The translations under genes were made by a program, and so were the position numbers. Shown in pieces: positions 1 through 8,607 of a DNA stretch of 62,340 nucleotides. The DNA is from Magnetococcales bacterium (GTDB taxonomy: Bacteria; Pseudomonadota; Magnetococcia; Magnetococcales; UBA8363). The notes under the pieces are model-generated. The model was not told the DNA's origin and ran no database searches. It saw only the letters and a list, made by a program, of their open reading frames with translations. Where the stretch lies: positions 1 through 62,340 of the forward strand of contig PEAK01000021.1 in NCBI GenBank assembly GCA_002753515.1. Direction: 5' to 3'. The first letter of the stretch is position 1. Each line of letters begins with the position of its first letter.

Positions 1-79
1 GAAGGAAAAAGTTATCGAATGAAAGAAAAAATAAAAGAATAAATGAAGAAAATGGGAAGAAAAGGCGGGAAGAACAATT

Positions 80-235
80 TCAAACCGCTGCTTTTATGAC
101 ATTTCCAGGCCGATGTCCGCAATCTGGAATATTCTTGCCTGTAAAATATTCTTGAATTAGCCAATTATTTATTTTTGCAGGGAGTTTTGCTCTATCGCAA
201 CTCCTGACAAAAGTCACGTACTGCTCATATGTCAT
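80..235 (-). CDS. Small hypothetical protein (51 aa)
   Basis: An open frame of 51 codons begins with ATG at 235, five bases after a strong Shine-Dalgarno (AAGGAGAGG), and ends with TGA at 80-82. The product starts MTYEQYVTFVRSCDR and contains NNWLIQEYF; it is basic, with two cysteines and no membrane segment or signal peptide. I do not recognise a family. The quality of the ribosome site is the main reason to call it. It stands alone next to non-coding sequence at the window edge. Confidence 0.45.
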   Translation of the reverse strand: MTYEQYVTFVRSCDRAKLPAKINNWLIQEYFTGKNIPDCGHRPGNVIKAAV

Positions 236-918
236 TTTAGCCTCTCCTTAACAATCATGACAACAGGTGACGCCAACCTGAATCGCATTTCCGAATTCCG
301 GGGACAGCGAATTCCGGGATCAATATGTCCATCCCCCCCCTTTATGAAAATTCCAAGCACCATAGATCAACCCGGCCCCACTTCCGAATCCTCCCCCCAT
401 TCTCCGCAACCAAGTTTCACATCGAGCCAGTCCAATATTAGGAGTCAATGATATTCTCAAAATATCACAGCGTTAAGTGAGTCCGAGATTTTCGGACCCG
501 CATGGGGCGTGTCCACAGGTTTTGGAGAATAGCGCCGTGGAGATAATATTATCCGCCCATTTAAAATATTGCAAGTCCGAAATTTAACCAAATACATTTT
601 CGAACCATCCTGTGTAACCATTGAAAATATTGGTACTATTCTTATCGCTAAAAAATCCGCCCCGAAAGGCGGCAAAGACGAGAAAAACCTTAAAATTCAA
701 ATTGGTGGACCGGTCGTTACCCAAAACGGAAAATTCTCTGTTTTTGTTGCGGTACAGTATGGAGAAATTCCGAATCCTCTTCGGTAGCAAGTTTTATATG
801 TATAGTGCTGTAATAGAACAATATTTTCTCTACTTATAAAATGCCCGGGAAGATAAGGTTCGCTTTGGGTATCGATTGGGTACCAGATGGTTTTGGAAAA
901 CCTTCTCCGAAGGCAACG
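236..918. other. Stretch without convincing gene
   Basis: About 680 bases with only short overlapping frames on both strands and no ribosome site that singles one out. Near 293-322 the motif GAATTCCGGG(GA) occurs twice, 19 bases apart, of a kind often seen at the edges of degraded mobile elements. A run of eight or more C follows at about 332. Around 457-800 the sequence is A+T-richer than the rest of the window. I see no promoter or structured RNA that I can support. Confidence 0.4.
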
Positions 919-1200
919 TCATACCTTGTCCGAGAAAACGTCATCCAGTGACTGGGCGTCGAAGATGCGAAGACTCCACTCTTCCAGGGACGACAGGTCC
1001 GCTTTGGCGATCTTTTCGCTGGCCCAGTCGGGTACGGTGCCGAAGCGGCGTTGCAACTGACGGGTCAAGATTTTGGCTTCGCCTTCCTTGCGTCCTTTTT
1101 GTTCGCCTCGCCGTTCGCCGATCTGCTCACTATCCATCTGTGCCTTCATGATTATTGGCCGGAATACATCGTTTTCCATTAAGTTGAAGGTCAGTGACAT
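919..1200 (-). CDS. Possible internally started short form of the Rpn protein
   Basis: Inside the 919-1800 gene and in the same frame, a perfect AAGGAGG (1209-1215) stands 8 nt before ATG 1200 (product begins MSLTFNLMENDVF, 93 aa). The short form would lack the nuclease core and keep the helical linker plus DUF4351. Internal starts producing a C-terminal protein that restrains the full-length nuclease have been reported for Rpn genes (established knowledge). That this start is used here is inference. The AAGGAGG also encodes part of the long protein (KEAEE), so chance is possible, but the other Rpn gene has the same arrangement with identical spacing. Confidence 0.5.
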   Translation of the reverse strand: MSLTFNLMENDVFRPIIMKAQMDSEQIGERRGEQKGRKEGEAKILTRQLQRRFGTVPDWASEKIAKADLSSLEEWSLRIFDAQSLDDVFSDKV

Positions 1201-1800
1201 TTCTTCAGCCTCCTTTTTAACGAACGTTTCCAGTCGACGCAACCTGGACAAAATGACCAATTTTGTCAGGGCATCAGCCCTGGCTTTTATCGGCAGTTCG
1301 GTTATTCGATACAAAATTTCCTGGATCACCTCTTTCTGGTTGTCGATCCGACAAAGGATAGCCAGGATGTTTTCCTCCAAAGACGGGCTGTTCAGAAGCT
1401 CCCGACAATCAATGCTGCGGATATCAATCACCTCGTAGTGAAAGGATAAATTCGGCTCTTCGATAGCCGATCCGCTTTGCCACTCTTGCAGCCCAACGTA
1501 CAGCACCTTCTGAACCAAAACCCTGTTCGGATAACGCTGGCGTATGACCGTGTAATACATCAACATGCGCCAGTCCATGACCTCAGATCTGCCGTGCAAC
1601 TCCAGATGAAAGATCGAATCATCCTTCATCAAGAACACCAGATCAGGAATACGCTTTTGGGTGGAAGCGAACTCCACTGACAAAAGTTCTACGGCTTCCC
1701 GTCCGATCAAAATCTGCAGCAAGCGTTGCGGCGGCTTTTCAAACAAATCCTTGAGGGTGGTATCGTACTGGGATCGGTTCTTTTCTTTCTGATCATCCAT
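919..1800 (-). CDS. Rpn family nuclease / putative transposase with C-terminal DUF4351
   Basis: The product (about 293 aa from ATG 1800; 1815 and 1854 are possible upstream starts) opens with SQYDTTLKDLFEKPPQRLL, the usual start of this PD-(D/E)XK family. The nuclease core is visible as RIPDLVF, then HLELHGR about ten residues later; the position normally written ExK/ExQ is ELH here. The last 60 residues (LTRQLQRRFG to the end, with LRIFDAQSLDDVF) are a DUF4351 tail. Members of the family are DNA endonucleases that promote recombination, and some act against phage (established knowledge). It stands alone, without an operon partner. A strong internal start lies at 1200 (separate entry). A second, more distant paralogue sits at 53462-54538. 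Confidence 0.8.
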   Translation of the reverse strand: MDDQKEKNRSQYDTTLKDLFEKPPQRLLQILIGREAVELLSVEFASTQKRIPDLVFLMKDDSIFHLELHGRSEVMDWRMLMYYTVIRQRYPNRVLVQKVLYVGLQEWQSGSAIEEPNLSFHYEVIDIRSIDCRELLNSPSLEENILAILCRIDNQKEVIQEILYRITELPIKARADALTKLVILSRLRRLETFVKKEAEEMSLTFNLMENDVFRPIIMKAQMDSEQIGERRGEQKGRKEGEAKILTRQLQRRFGTVPDWASEKIAKADLSSLEEWSLRIFDAQSLDDVFSDKV

Positions 1801-2025
1801 AATTCTTGTTGACATCAAGGTGATACGACAGCCATTTCCTATGCGCAAACGCAATATCTGAAACCTGACGACGAGACGTTGGGCTACGGTGAAAAGATTC
1901 TTCCACGGTTAGATTGTCCAGGATTTCAGCCTTGCGGTCCACTGGAATTTGTCAAGTTTGGCTTCAATCACGGCCAAAATCTTTCCGGATGGGCCAAGGA
2001 GAGTAGACCGGGTCCTCCCGTTGCT

Positions 2026-2640
2026 TCAGGTCGATGTTTGTGTTCTCGTTATCCGCCTGGTTTCCCGGCGGTGCCACATTATCTCAACCATACACAGGTT
2101 CGGCCCCGGCCCCTCGCAGAACCAGACAAGGAGCGTTACACCATCCGGCTCCCAGTTTAGGGCATCCACAAAGGTTTGGGATAGAGAATTATGAACAATT
2201 CTCGGGCGAGGGATTTGATTTCCTATCACCCTGAAAAATTGCCCCCATGTCATAGACCGTTTCTGGCTTCGCCGGTTGAGCCATTTATACAGGGTTCTCG
2301 TAGCCACTCTGATGTACCTACTGACCCAGCGAGAATTCCAACTCACTCCATAATATTGTATATGGCCCATCAGATGGCGTTGGAGATATGCAACCATTGC
2401 CTTTCCGCCTTCGACTCTCATTTCCCGGAGTGTTTGATTCAACAAGTGCAGTTTCTTGATGAACCTCTTCCCCTCTGTCTTCCGCCCTACCACGAAACGA
2501 CCACGGCGACTTTGGGCTACAAAGTGCGTAAATCCAAGGAAATTGAATGTCTCGGGTCGGCGCAGCCCATTCCGATGACAATTCGGGTGGGATTCGCCCC
2601 CACTGAACTACGCGACCTTGCCAGGCCGCAACTCGGAAGG
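2026..2640 (-). pseudogene. Group II intron reverse transcriptase/maturase, C-terminal remnant
   Basis: The minus strand keeps an open frame from about 2607 to 2026 reading GLRRPETFNFLGFTHF, then VVGRKTEGKR. These are the hallmark of the RT thumb/maturase junction of LtrA-type intron proteins. Further on it reads HIQYYGVSWNS and IPRPRIVHN, the usual C-terminal end. Just upstream the frame reads ELRPGKVA and then an in-frame TAG at 2608-2610, and nothing upstream resembles the RT palm (no YADD box). The tail after PRIVHN is not typical, and I see no domain V/VI RNA hairpin. This is a 5'-truncated remnant. Sequence between it and the Rpn gene (1880-2010) can be read as ILDNLTVEESF, which looks like the tail of another degraded DUF4351 gene. 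Confidence 0.7.
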
Positions 2641-2764
2641 GACAGGCCAATCCAGCAGCACTTCATGACCAAAATATTCTTGAAAAGCGAAACACAGGGG
2701 CAAGGCTTCCAAACGATTACACAACCCAGCGAACAGGATTGAATAGACTTTTTTTTGCAATAGA

Positions 2765-3940
2765 TCAGGCATGACGCCGACTCTGGGCCAATTGCATGGC
2801 CACACGATAGCTTTCTTCCAAGGAGGCCACACAGGTATCCATGGTGAATCGCTCGGCAATCGTCGCCTGTCCCGCCCGGGAGATCCTGGCTGTCAATCCG
2901 GGATCGCTGACCAGACGCGCAATGGCCCGGGCCAATGCCTGCGGGCTGGATTCGTCAATCAGGAGGCCGTTGACGCCATCCTCGACGACTTCGGGAATGC
3001 CACTATGTCGCGTCGCGATGCTGGGGATGCCCCAGGCCATGGCCTCCAGCAAGGAATTGGGAATGCCCTCCCGGTCTTTTCCCGATGTTGTCCGGCTGGG
3101 ATGGAGAAAAATATCGTAGTGCATGAAACCATCCAGCAAGGTTTGATTATCGACAAAACCGGGGAAATGCACCCATTGTTCCAGGTGTAAATCTTGAACC
3201 AACTTGCGCAATTCCTGTTCCCGCGGACCCGAACCCATCAACGTCAATTCGGCGGGAATACCCGCCTCGCGGACCAATCCCAAGGCGGTGATGGTCACAT
3301 CCAAACCTTTTTTCTCGACAAAGCGACAGGCTTGGAGCAGACGCAACGGATGTTCCGCCGAATATTCCCGGGACTGGCGCACGCCAAAGGACTCGGGCAT
3401 GGGGACGCCGGTACGGTTCATACGGATACGTTCCCCGGGACATCCCCGCTTTAACAATTCCTCCTTCAGGGAATCGCTACGCACCAAAAACAAGTCCGTA
3501 TGCCGTAATAATTGCTGAAACTCATCTTCTTTCAAGTCATCCGACAGGTCGGCACCATGAAAAGAGACCACTTTAGGGCGTTGTTCCCGTTCGAGATAGG
3601 GCAACACCCGCACCGCTTCCGTCCCCAGATACACATGGACCACCTGCGCCCGAAGCTGCTCAACCATCCGCAACATCTGCCGGGTCTCGTAGCCACTCAT
3701 GGGGACGCGCCGTTTTTGCAGCCGGTGCCACAAACGGGTCACAAACCGCCAGGGACTTTTTCGCAAAATCAGGAGACGATCAAAGGGGAAGCGTTCAGGA
3801 TGCCTGCGACTGCGCGTGATCACCCACACGGCAAATGATTGCACAGAGGTCACCTGGCGGTAGACGTGCAACATTTCCGGCCTGAGGAAAGTCGCCAGGA
3901 ACGAAACGGCAACAGCTCGATCATTCGCCACCTCAGTCAT
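2765..3940 (-). CDS. Glycosyltransferase family 4 (WcaL-like)
   Basis: About 391 aa, GT-B fold, probably adding a sugar to a surface polysaccharide or lipid-linked intermediate on the cytoplasmic side of the membrane. The N-terminal half has VVSFHGADLSDDL near residue 130. The C-terminal half has the nucleotide-sugar site: RLLQACRFVEKKGLD, the EGIPNSLLE block (E-x7-E) and HSGIPEVVEDGVNGLL. The layout resembles colanic-acid-type WcaL/AmsK enzymes. ATG 3940 (MTEVAND) is preferred over GTG 3952 because an AAGGG lies upstream at better spacing. It follows the amidotransferase gene with a 24-bp gap, so the two are likely co-transcribed with the GT9 gene. Acceptor and donor cannot be told from sequence. 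Confidence 0.85.
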   Translation of the reverse strand: MTEVANDRAVAVSFLATFLRPEMLHVYRQVTSVQSFAVWVITRSRRHPERFPFDRLLILRKSPWRFVTRLWHRLQKRRVPMSGYETRQMLRMVEQLRAQVVHVYLGTEAVRVLPYLEREQRPKVVSFHGADLSDDLKEDEFQQLLRHTDLFLVRSDSLKEELLKRGCPGERIRMNRTGVPMPESFGVRQSREYSAEHPLRLLQACRFVEKKGLDVTITALGLVREAGIPAELTLMGSGPREQELRKLVQDLHLEQWVHFPGFVDNQTLLDGFMHYDIFLHPSRTTSGKDREGIPNSLLEAMAWGIPSIATRHSGIPEVVEDGVNGLLIDESSPQALARAIARLVSDPGLTARISRAGQATIAERFTMDTCVASLEESYRVAMQLAQSRRHA

Positions 3941-3964
3941 GATCCAAGACACCCTTTTTATCCA

Positions 3965-5839
3965 TTAATCGATAAATTCCTGTAACCAAAGCTCCAACAT
4001 TAACAAAGCCCACAACTGCCGCCCGCGATTGTGGCGCCCTGTCAGTTGCTCATCCACCATCCGTTTTAAATAGACTGGATCGAACAAACAACGCCCAAGC
4101 GCACGTTCCGACAATAATACGTCACGCAACATCTGGCCATGGGCCTCCTGGAACCAAGCATTCAAGGGGATGCCAAAGCCGGTTTTAGATTTGGCCAAGA
4201 CTTCCGCCGGCAACAATTCCGCCACCGCCTCGCGCACAATTTTCTTGCCCATCCGGCCGTCATGTTTGCATCCCGCTGGCAACGCCGCAGCGAATTCCAC
4301 CAGGGTATGATCCAACATCGGGGCACGCAATTCCAAACCATGGGCCATGGATGCCACATCGGTCTTGACCATCAGGCAATCGGGGAGATAATGGCTTTGA
4401 TCGTGGCGCATCATCCATTCCCAACCATCCAGGGCGTCATCCCAGGCCGGGTATAATCCGGGCGTGGTTGCATGGGACTGGCTCAAGTGCTGCCACAAGC
4501 CCGGCCCATACAACCTTTTTTTATCCCACGGGTTGAAAATGGCCATACGCGATAAAAACCGCCCGGGGATGCCGCCACTGAGGCGCACTCCGTGTTTTTC
4601 CAGGGCGGCGGCCAACGATCCGTTGCCCATTCGGGCACCCAGCCATCCCGACATCCGCCCCAAGGTTTGCCGTATTCCCTCAAATCCTGTCCCATGGCCA
4701 CGCATCACTTTGGCATAGTTGGCATAGCCGGCGAAGGATTCATCGGCCCCATCGCCGGTCAAGGCCACCGTCACCCGCCCCCTGGCAAGCTTGGAGACGT
4801 ACCAGGTTGGCAAGGCGGAAGGGTCGGCGAACGGTTCGTTATAATGGCGCACCAGTTCGGGTAATGCCGTCATGCTGGAGGAGTCCAGGATCATTTCATG
4901 ATGGTCCGTACCGAAGCGTTCGGCCACCATCCGAGCAAAAGGCAACTCACTCGCCCCTTGCCCGGCAAACCCCAACGAAAAGGTTTGTACCGGTCGCGAA
5001 CTCGCTTCCGCCATCAGCGCCACCACCGTCCCCGAATCGATGCCGCCACTCAAAAGGGCACCCAAGGGGACATCCGCCACCATGCGCAAGCGCACCGATT
5101 CCCGGATCCGCCGCAGCAATTCTGCGCGCAATTCCGTGATTGTCGCCCCGGAGGGTACACGTGGCTCCGGCGACCAATAACGCCGAATGGTCAGCGTACC
5201 GTTCCCCTCCAGCAGCAGCAGGTGTCCCGGCGGGAGCTTGGCGATCCCCTGAAAGGCGCTCAGCGGACTGGGAACATATTGGTGGGTCAGATAATGGTCG
5301 ATCGCCGACCAATCGGGACTGACGGTGATGCCGCCGTGTGCCGTGATCGCCCGGATCGCGGAGCCGAACAGGAAAAAACGGGGATTATGGTGATAAAAGA
5401 AAGGCTTTTCCCCGAATCGATCCCGGGCGGCGAATAAAACGCGCTGTTTTTGATCCCACAAGGCGAATGCGAACATACCTTGCAGATGGTGAACCATCTC
5501 CATCCCGTACTCTTCATACAGGTGCAGCAAGACTTCGGTATCGCACTGGGTGGAGAAATGGTGGCCACGAGTTTTCAATTCTCCGGTCAACTGCTTGAAA
5601 TTGTATATCTCACCATTAAATACCACCCACAGCGTGCGATCTTCGTTGGTCAACGGCGGTACCGCCGCATCGCTCAGATCGATCACCGCCAGACGGGTCT
5701 GTCCCAAGCCGATGCCGGCATCCACATGGATCCCCTCGGCATCGGGTCCCCGATGGGCAATGGCGCGACACATGGCCCGCAGGTTGGTTGACACCACAGG
5801 CTCGCCATTAAAGACCACCTTACCGCAAATACCGCACAT
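3965..5839 (-). CDS. asnB: Asparagine synthase (glutamine-hydrolysing) type amidotransferase
   Basis: A full-length 624-aa class II amidotransferase. It starts MCGICGKVVF, so Cys2 is the glutaminase nucleophile; RGPDAEG and FNGEIYNF are its substrate loops. The second half carries the ATP-pyrophosphatase PP-loop LSGGIDSGTVVALMAE and the LTGDGADESFAGY block typical of asparagine synthetase. Inside polysaccharide clusters such enzymes may make asparagine or amidate a sugar acid or modified sugar. Its place between glycosyltransferases favours envelope modification, but this is inference. Upstream (31 bp) is the GT9 gene, downstream a GT4 gene, all on the same strand. Confidence 0.9.
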   Translation of the reverse strand: MCGICGKVVFNGEPVVSTNLRAMCRAIAHRGPDAEGIHVDAGIGLGQTRLAVIDLSDAAVPPLTNEDRTLWVVFNGEIYNFKQLTGELKTRGHHFSTQCDTEVLLHLYEEYGMEMVHHLQGMFAFALWDQKQRVLFAARDRFGEKPFFYHHNPRFFLFGSAIRAITAHGGITVSPDWSAIDHYLTHQYVPSPLSAFQGIAKLPPGHLLLLEGNGTLTIRRYWSPEPRVPSGATITELRAELLRRIRESVRLRMVADVPLGALLSGGIDSGTVVALMAEASSRPVQTFSLGFAGQGASELPFARMVAERFGTDHHEMILDSSSMTALPELVRHYNEPFADPSALPTWYVSKLARGRVTVALTGDGADESFAGYANYAKVMRGHGTGFEGIRQTLGRMSGWLGARMGNGSLAAALEKHGVRLSGGIPGRFLSRMAIFNPWDKKRLYGPGLWQHLSQSHATTPGLYPAWDDALDGWEWMMRHDQSHYLPDCLMVKTDVASMAHGLELRAPMLDHTLVEFAAALPAGCKHDGRMGKKIVREAVAELLPAEVLAKSKTGFGIPLNAWFQEAHGQMLRDVLLSERALGRCLFDPVYLKRMVDEQLTGRHNRGRQLWALLMLELWLQEFID

Positions 5840-5870
5840 AATCCCGTTCGCACCCTGTCACCGTGAAGAG

Positions 5871-7004
5871 TTAATGAAACGCTTCTCTTTGTTGGGCCAT
5901 GTTTTCCATAATATACTCCGGGGAGATTTCCACCAGGCAACGGCTGACCTTGCTGCCATCGCATCCCGCACGGTCACAGGGGATACACGACCAATCGAGG
6001 CGACAGACCCGATGTTGGCCCGCCTGGTGCGCCCCACCCGCACGGGGATAGGGCTGCCGCAGGGTACCATTGGGCCAGGGCCCCCACAAATGGGGTTTGG
6101 TTGGCCCGAAAATGACCAGGGATGGGATATCCAATGCCGCCGCCATGTGGCTGGGCGCGGTATCGACCCCGATGTACCATGCCGCCCGTTTCAGCAAGGC
6201 GGCCATTTCCTGAAGGTTCAATCGCCCCCCGAGTACAACCGGGGCGGTGTCAACGTTTGCCATCATTTCCGATACATAACGAATTTCCCCCGGCACGTCG
6301 GCACAGGTCAGAACCACCCGTAACCCATAGGTTCGCACGATGGCATCCGCCACCTTGGCCATGGTAGCGGGAGGGGGGCACTTGAACATCCAACGTGACG
6401 TGGCGTGCATAACACAGATTGGTGTGTTGGAATCAACACCCTCCTGAGCCAACAAGCCGGAAACCGTGTGCATCGCAACCTCGTCCACGGGCAGGGTGAC
6501 GTGCAACCCCTCATAGTGTAGCTGCAACGGGGCCACCATTTTCAGATCCCGTAAAATGGTGTGTCCCTCATGGTCCGGCTCCGGTTGCATGCGGTTGTAG
6601 GCCAAACGATTGCTCAGATTGCGCTGCCAGGGCACCCGGGTCAGGAGATGACCGAAACGATCCCTCGCCCGGGTAACCCAGGTACAAATGGCCCCCCGAT
6701 CACCCCCACCCGACAGATCGATGACCAGATCGAAGCGGGAACGATACAGCCAGAGATACAACCTGGCCAAATCGACAACACCACTACCCCGTTCATAACA
6801 CCGGACCGTATCGATCCAGGGATTTCCCTCCAGAACAGCCCCGGTGGCGCCGAAAACCAGGAGGGACAGCGTGGCTTCGGGGTAGTTTTCACGCAATACC
6901 CGAACGAGTGGTGTCACCAGCAGGACATCGCCGATATGCTTGAATTTGATCAGCAAGATACGCCGGGGTGTTTCAGCCAAGTGACACACGCAGACCTCAT
7001 TCAT
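5871..7004 (-). CDS. Glycosyltransferase family 9 (LPS heptosyltransferase-like)
   Basis: About 377 aa from ATG 7004, which has CAGGGACG upstream and is preferred over GTG 7043. The N-terminus reads RRILLIKFKHIGDVLLVTPL, the classical start of the ADP-heptose:LPS heptosyltransferase fold. The C-terminal half has YIGVDTAPSHMAAALDIPSL and IFGPTKPHLWGPW, which form the nucleotide-sugar pocket. The role is transfer of heptose (or a related sugar) to the LPS core in the cytoplasm. A cysteine-rich tail (VCRLDWSCIPCDRAGCDG) is common in RfaQ/RfaF-like members. It is first in the run GT9-asnB-GT4, and the 150 bp before it are shared with the oppositely oriented nuclease gene. Confidence 0.88.
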   Translation of the reverse strand: MNEVCVCHLAETPRRILLIKFKHIGDVLLVTPLVRVLRENYPEATLSLLVFGATGAVLEGNPWIDTVRCYERGSGVVDLARLYLWLYRSRFDLVIDLSGGGDRGAICTWVTRARDRFGHLLTRVPWQRNLSNRLAYNRMQPEPDHEGHTILRDLKMVAPLQLHYEGLHVTLPVDEVAMHTVSGLLAQEGVDSNTPICVMHATSRWMFKCPPPATMAKVADAIVRTYGLRVVLTCADVPGEIRYVSEMMANVDTAPVVLGGRLNLQEMAALLKRAAWYIGVDTAPSHMAAALDIPSLVIFGPTKPHLWGPWPNGTLRQPYPRAGGAHQAGQHRVCRLDWSCIPCDRAGCDGSKVSRCLVEISPEYIMENMAQQREAFH

Positions 7005-7195
7005 GATCCAACGTCCCTGCAATGCTGTAAATTCCCGGGTCACGGTATCGTATCATGATGACTCTCTCCCAAAAAAATCCAGCCAATATATCAAACTGGT
7101 GAAAATATTCCCGGAATATTTGGCTTGGGAATTTCCCGACATGATAGACTAACCGTGTTGAGTACACTATGACCGGTACCGGATGGGGAAAGATC

Positions 7196-7765
7196 ATGCC
7201 TCAAGAAATAACTCTCGACGATATTTGGAAACTGTTCCAGGAAACCGACCGACAGATGAAGGAAACCGACCAGCGGATGAAGGAAACTGACCGGCAGATG
7301 AAGGAAACTGACCGCAAAATAAAAGAAATTTCCATGCAAATTGGAAAATTGGGTGGGCGCTTGGGAGAATTTGTTGAAAGCATGATCGCTCCGGCTTGCG
7401 AGACCCTTTTTGCCGAGAGGGGTATCCCGATCCACAGGGTCAGCCCTCGCGTCAAGGCCAAGCTCGACGGTGGACGGCACATGGAAATCGACCTGCTCGT
7501 CGTGAATTCCGATACCGTGTCGCTGGTGGAAGTCAAAAGCAAGCTGACGGTGGAAGATGTTCAGGATCACATCAGAAAAATGGAAGAGTTCAAAGAATTC
7601 TTCCCGGAATATGCCAACAGGAAAGTGATTGGGGCAGTTGCCGGCATGGTGGTTGATGAAAACGTCATCCGTTTCGCCATTAAAAGGGGATTGTTCGTCA
7701 TGGTACAGTCTGGCGACTCGGTGCATATTGCCAACGAGGCAAGCTTTGTGCCCCACACGTGGTAA
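7196..7765 (+). CDS. Coiled-coil PD-(D/E)XK nuclease-like protein (DUF3782-like), copy A
   Basis: 189 aa from ATG 7196, which has GGGGA just upstream (7169 would add nine unlikely residues). Residues 1-12 are MPQEITLDDIWK. Then come four heptads of the type DRQMKET, KLGGRLGEFVESM, and a nuclease core in which MEIDLLVV gives the Asp and LVEVKSKL the ExK of a PD-(D/E)XK site. Related proteins are annotated DUF3782; substrate and role are unknown. The heptads predict a parallel coiled coil that probably sets the oligomer. It is antisense to the flanking glycosyltransferase genes and is duplicated immediately downstream as copy B. Confidence 0.75.
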   Translation: MPQEITLDDIWKLFQETDRQMKETDQRMKETDRQMKETDRKIKEISMQIGKLGGRLGEFVESMIAPACETLFAERGIPIHRVSPRVKAKLDGGRHMEIDLLVVNSDTVSLVEVKSKLTVEDVQDHIRKMEEFKEFFPEYANRKVIGAVAGMVVDENVIRFAIKRGLFVMVQSGDSVHIANEASFVPHTW

Positions 7766-7943
7766 AGGCAGTCTGGTCAACCATGAACACACTACCGTAT
7801 CAATGATGACTCTCTCCCAAAAACAATCTACAAAAATATCAAGCCTGTGAAAATATTCCCGGAATGTTTGGCATGGGAATTTCTCGGCATGGTAAACTGG
7901 CAGTGATTTGCAAAATATGACCGAGACCTGATGGAGAAGGGCC

Positions 7944-8555
7944 ATGCCTCAAGAAATAACGATCGACGATATTTGGAAATTATTCCAGGAAACTGACCGG
8001 CAGATGAAGGAAACTGACCGGCAGATGAAGGAAACTGACCGTAGAATTCAGGAAACTGACCGGCAGATGAAGGAAACCGACCAGCGGATGAAGGAAACTG
8101 ACCGCATAATAAAAGAAGTTTCCATGCAAATTGGAAAATTGGGTGGCCGATTGGGAGAATTTGTTGAAAGCATGGTCGCTCCGGCTTGCGAGACCCTTTT
8201 TGCCGAGAGGGGTATCCCGATCCACAGGGTCAGCCCTCGCGTCAAGGCCAAACTCGACGGTGGACGGCACATGGAAATCGACCTGCTCGTCGTGAACTCC
8301 GATATCGTGTCTCTGGTGGAAGTCAAAAGCAAGCTGACGGTGGAAGATGTTCAGGATCACATCAAGAAAATGGAAGAGTTCAAGGAATTCTTCCCGGAAT
8401 ATGCCAACAGGAAAGTGATTGGGGCTGTCGCAGGCATGGTGGTTGATGAAAACGTCGTCCGTTTTGCCATTAAAAAGGGGTTGTTCGTCATGGTACAGTC
8501 TGGCGACGCGGTACGCATTGCCAACGACAAAACCTTCGTGCCCCACACGTGGTAA
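7944..8555 (+). CDS. Coiled-coil PD-(D/E)XK nuclease-like protein, copy B
   Basis: 203 aa, starting MPQEITIDDIWK after GGAGAAGGG. Its body is nearly identical to copy A from the end of the heptads onward, with the same MEIDLLVV and LVEVKSKL site. It carries six heptads instead of four and one variant unit, DRRIQET. The 150 bp upstream also match those of copy A (ATGACTCTCTCCCAAAAA and GAAAATATTCCCGGAAT), so the duplicated unit included the promoter region. The duplication is recent and in direct tandem. The copy ends 50 bp from the convergent GT4 gene. Confidence 0.75.
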   Translation: MPQEITIDDIWKLFQETDRQMKETDRQMKETDRRIQETDRQMKETDQRMKETDRIIKEVSMQIGKLGGRLGEFVESMVAPACETLFAERGIPIHRVSPRVKAKLDGGRHMEIDLLVVNSDIVSLVEVKSKLTVEDVQDHIKKMEEFKEFFPEYANRKVIGAVAGMVVDENVVRFAIKKGLFVMVQSGDAVRIANDKTFVPHTW

Positions 8556-8607
8556 AGGCTGGCTGGTCAACAATGGGCCCAGTGAGCGTCTTCATCAAGG
8601 GTTCCGT

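Noticed and set aside
569-787. 72-aa plus-strand frame in the left-edge region
   Set aside because: No ribosome site, overlapping frames on both strands of the same size, low-complexity A+T composition.
5550-6323. 257-aa plus-strand frame
   Set aside because: It lies antisense to the amidotransferase and GT9 genes, spans their boundary, and has no recognisable motif.
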